DNA of 64,000 nucleotides from NCBI RefSeq assembly GCF_024298845.1, contig NZ_CP101160.1:248001-312000 (forward strand), in the 5' to 3' direction. Under the pieces are notes generated by a model. It was given only the letters and a program-made list of their open reading frames with translations, did not search any database and was not told the DNA's origin. The position numbers and the translations under genes are program-made. This DNA comes from Natronosalvus amylolyticus. GTDB lineage: Archaea; Halobacteriota; Halobacteria; Halobacteriales; Natrialbaceae. Below, one piece after another: positions 63,651-64,000 of this stretch (its first letter is position 1; every line of letters starts with the position of its first letter).

Positions 63651-64000
63651 TTACCGTTCGCGACCCTGCATCACACCGAAGCGGTGAACCAGATGCTGGG
63701 TCCGGTCTGGCACTTCGTGGTAGAAGGGGTGATCGTCGGGGAAGGCGAAGTCACGCGTGTTGCCCCACAGCGCGTTGACCTGCGGGAAGAGGTCGGGACG
63801 TGGCAGGTCGTAGTTGAAGTACGTCGCGAAATCCTTGATGATCTCGATTGAGGCTTCTTCGTCCTGCGTGTTGACGAACTCGTCCCACATCTCGATGAGA
63901 TTGACCTCCTTGGTCGGTCCCTCAAGATAGATATCGCCCGGATTTTCGGGAATTTCGACGACGATCGGTCGACCGTTGTTGGGCGAGACCTCGAGGCCCT
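63651..64000 (-). CDS. C-terminal end of an Opp/Dpp-type solute-binding protein (truncated by window)
   Basis: About 115 residues read leftward from the window edge to the stop near 63651. The segment (EMWDEFVNTQDEEASIEI, then NALWGNTRDFAFP and HRFGVMQGRER at the end) matches the C-terminal lobe of family 5 binding proteins, where the last helices pack on the ligand lobe. It is most likely the partner of the permease pair at 60.5-62.6 kb, whose gene order would then be binding protein, B, C with the cupredoxin-like gene inserted in between. Confidence 0.75.
   Translation of the reverse strand, partial: GLEVSPNNGRPIVVEIPENPGDIYLEGPTKEVNLIEMWDEFVNTQDEEASIEIIKDFATYFNYDLPRPDLFPQVNALWGNTRDFAFPDDHPFYHEVPDRTQHLVHRFGVMQGRER

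Noticed and set aside
1-64000. Search for tRNA, rRNA and CRISPR arrays
   Set aside because: No T-loop-like GGTTCAAATCC with cloverleaf context, no rRNA signature and no regularly spaced repeats were recognised by eye on either strand.

Overview
The window reads as chromosome of an extremely halophilic archaeon (class Halobacteria, probably Natrialbales-like). Proteins are strongly acidic, export is largely by twin-arginine (Tat) signals with or without a lipobox, one surface protein ends in a PGF-CTERM (archaeosortase) tail, and regulators are of TrmB, IclR and short winged-helix type. Many genes have a TATA-like box about 25-30 bases before the start codon, as expected for leaderless haloarchaeal transcripts. 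I found no rRNA, tRNA or CRISPR array.

Region 1 (1-12.8 kb): two Tat-exported cyanophycinase-family peptidases flank a PGF-CTERM surface protein. Next come an agmatinase/guanidinobutyrase-type ureohydrolase, a chemotaxis transducer, a 38-residue CPxCG zinc-finger protein, a Glu-type dehydrogenase, a class III (GABA-type) aminotransferase and a divergent winged-helix regulator. Together they look like a system that digests an extracellular arginine-rich polymer (cyanophycin is the obvious candidate) and burns the arginine through guanidino acid, GABA and glutamate. Region 2 (12.8-14.8 kb) is an AT-rich gene desert with foldback repeats.

Region 3 (14.8-38.9 kb) is a beta-1,3-glucan utilisation locus: cytosolic GH3 beta-glucosidase, TrmB regulator, a secreted multi-domain GH81 endoglucanase, an aldo/keto reductase, a complete five-gene Opp/Dpp-type ABC importer, a HEAT-repeat protein and a second GH81 anchored as a lipoprotein. 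A CRTAC1-like FG-GAP protein, a DyP-peroxidase-like Tat lipoprotein and a second chemotaxis transducer follow.

Region 4 (39-41 kb) is sparse, with a small membrane protein and an amphi-Trp domain protein. Region 5 (41.3-59.2 kb) is a catabolic island: zinc alcohol dehydrogenase, two close amidohydrolase paralogues flanking a block of arylsulfotransferase-like, YdcF-like, FAH-fold and dimethylformamidase-like genes, an IclR regulator, and a translationally coupled LLM monooxygenase / Gfo-Idh-MocA dehydrogenase / sulfatase operon. Divergent from it are a TIM-barrel isomerase, a SelA/DgaE-like PLP lyase and a flavin reductase. The substrate is not recognisable; a sulfated or aminated sugar derivative fits the enzyme set best.

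Region 6 (59.2-64 kb) holds a small membrane protein, a second Opp/Dpp-type permease pair, a cupredoxin-like lipoprotein lacking the usual Cys ligand, and the 3' end of a solute-binding protein at the window edge.

Two families of short non-coding foldback repeats are visible by eye: an 84-bp family with TATAGTAGCC ends (12-14 kb and 56-60 kb) and an 88-bp family with CTAGTACCC ends (29, 39 and 51 kb).
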